This document shows, piece after piece, positions 49,168 to 49,540 of a stretch of 49,540 bases of DNA. Positions within the stretch are counted from its first letter, which is position 1. The number at the start of each line of letters is the position of its first letter. The stretch is from a virus. The translations under genes and the position numbers were made by a program. The stretch spans positions 1 to 49,540 of IMG/VR virus record IMGVR_UViG_3300046001_002717; one strand, 5' to 3'. Below the pieces are notes generated by a model, which saw only the letters and a list, made by a program, of their open reading frames with translations, did no database searches and was not told the DNA's origin.

Positions 49168-49449
49168 TTTAGGTGCTCAGGCAGGGTTGGTGATGCAAGT
49201 ATATATGCAACCCCCGTGCCAGGGGGAATCGACCCGATTCCTTTCACATTGTGAGACTAGAGCTAGGTCAGTGTAACAAAGTGACGGGAATGGTCACATG
49301 GGGGTGACGTTTCTTGTCACAAGTGACATTCCTTGTCAGGCACACCTTATGCCATACCCTTGTTAGGTATATATCAATGTAGCTATATGCGCAAATAGAT
49401 GGTAAGCATACTGACAATGTGAACACTGATGCTCTCATGCATGTTATCG
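49168..49449. promoter_or_regulatory. Right-end early leader/control region
   Basis: About 280 bp without a gene, upstream of the leftward early array. It contains mutually exclusive hairpins at 49211-49241, GTGAC/GTCAC half-sites at 49281, 49293, 49304, 49316 and 49323, and AT-rich stretches (49368-49388) that may hold promoters. No consensus sigma70 pair with 17-bp spacing was found; TTGATA near 49371-49376 (minus strand) is the best weak -35 candidate. Confidence 0.5.
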
Positions 49450-49465
49450 TTTATCAAATGATAAA
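49450..49465. repeat. Perfect dyad TTTATCA-AA-TGATAAA beside the terminal repeat
   Basis: Seven-base arms (49450-49456 and 49459-49465) flank AA. It lies one base from the right terminal repeat and has no counterpart at the left end. It may be a protein-binding site linked to termini formation or early control. Confidence 0.6.
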
Positions 49466-49466
49466 G

Positions 49467-49535
49467 AAACCACCTGTCCATTTCATCAAGGAGGGGGGGG
49501 AGGGAGAAACTTTCTAGCGTGCGTGAAAGACGTAA
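49467..49535. repeat. Right copy of 69-bp terminal direct repeat
   Basis: Identical to bases 3-71, including the eight-G run and GCGTGCGTGAAAGACGTAA. Joining through the repeat places the divergent early and late control regions back to back. Confidence 0.9.
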
Positions 49536-49540
49536 TTTCT

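Noticed and set aside
49201-49260. tRNA-like 3' end (GTCGATTCCCCCTGGCAC on the minus strand)
   Set aside because: It recalls a T-arm and acceptor end, but no D-arm, anticodon arm or pairing acceptor strand could be found; explained better as two hairpins.
1-49540. CRISPR array, insertion sequence, integrase or repressor
   Set aside because: No regularly spaced repeats, transposase or recombinase signatures, or CI/Cro-like genes were seen on either strand.

Overview
The window is an essentially complete genome of a short-tailed (podovirus-like), strictly lytic bacteriophage, about 49.46 kb once a 69-bp direct repeat at the two ends (3-71 and 49467-49535) is collapsed. There is no integrase, repressor or phage RNA polymerase. 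The promoters that can be seen are host sigma70 type (TTGACA, 17 bp, TATAAT or TACAAT), so host polymerase probably reads all classes of genes. The host is probably a Gram-negative bacterium, judging from the P22-like head-to-tail parts and sigma70 signals, but the sequence does not name it.

Layout: two convoys diverge from the joined ends and converge on a bidirectional terminator at about 25.98 kb. The left, plus-strand arm (0.5-25.9 kb) is packaging and virion: small terminase, HNH protein, holin-like protein, large terminase, portal, a GroES-like co-chaperonin, scaffold, capsid proteins, a beta-helix protein, P22 gp4-like and gp10-like tail parts, a pectate-lyase-fold tailspike, fibre and lectin-like proteins, and three internal or ejection proteins. 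The last of these has 1537 residues and carries an ADP-ribosyltransferase-like domain.

The right, minus-strand arm (49.2 down to 26.1 kb) holds early and replication genes. From right to left these are: a leader with operator-like dyads; a run of tiny early genes whose start sites share a TTTAAA-containing spacer; a dCMP-deaminase-like protein; an amidoligase operon of the phiEco32 type (class I and class II glutamine amidotransferases, two COOH-NH2 ligases, an ATP-grasp ligase and a small basic peptide gene); a stand-alone primase and helicase; a nucleotidyltransferase-like protein; a DNA polymerase A split into two genes; an OB-fold-like protein; a 5'-3' exonuclease; HNH nucleases; a metallophosphoesterase; ThyX; and a class II ribonucleotide reductase. 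The deaminase, ThyX and reductase together feed dTTP synthesis.

Four things stand out. (1) The exonuclease reading frame is broken after nine codons at GGT-TAG-GC in a way that a 5-nt ribosome hop from GGT to GGC would repair exactly. It lies beside an HNH gene that begins with a copy of the exonuclease N-terminus, an arrangement resembling the T4 gene 60 bypass cassette. (2) The class II amidotransferase has no usable ATG, GTG or TTG start and appears to begin at ATC, directly before its catalytic cysteine. (3) The amidoligase operon contains a candidate substrate peptide. (4) The DNA polymerase is divided exactly before motif A by three small genes. No endolysin was recognised.
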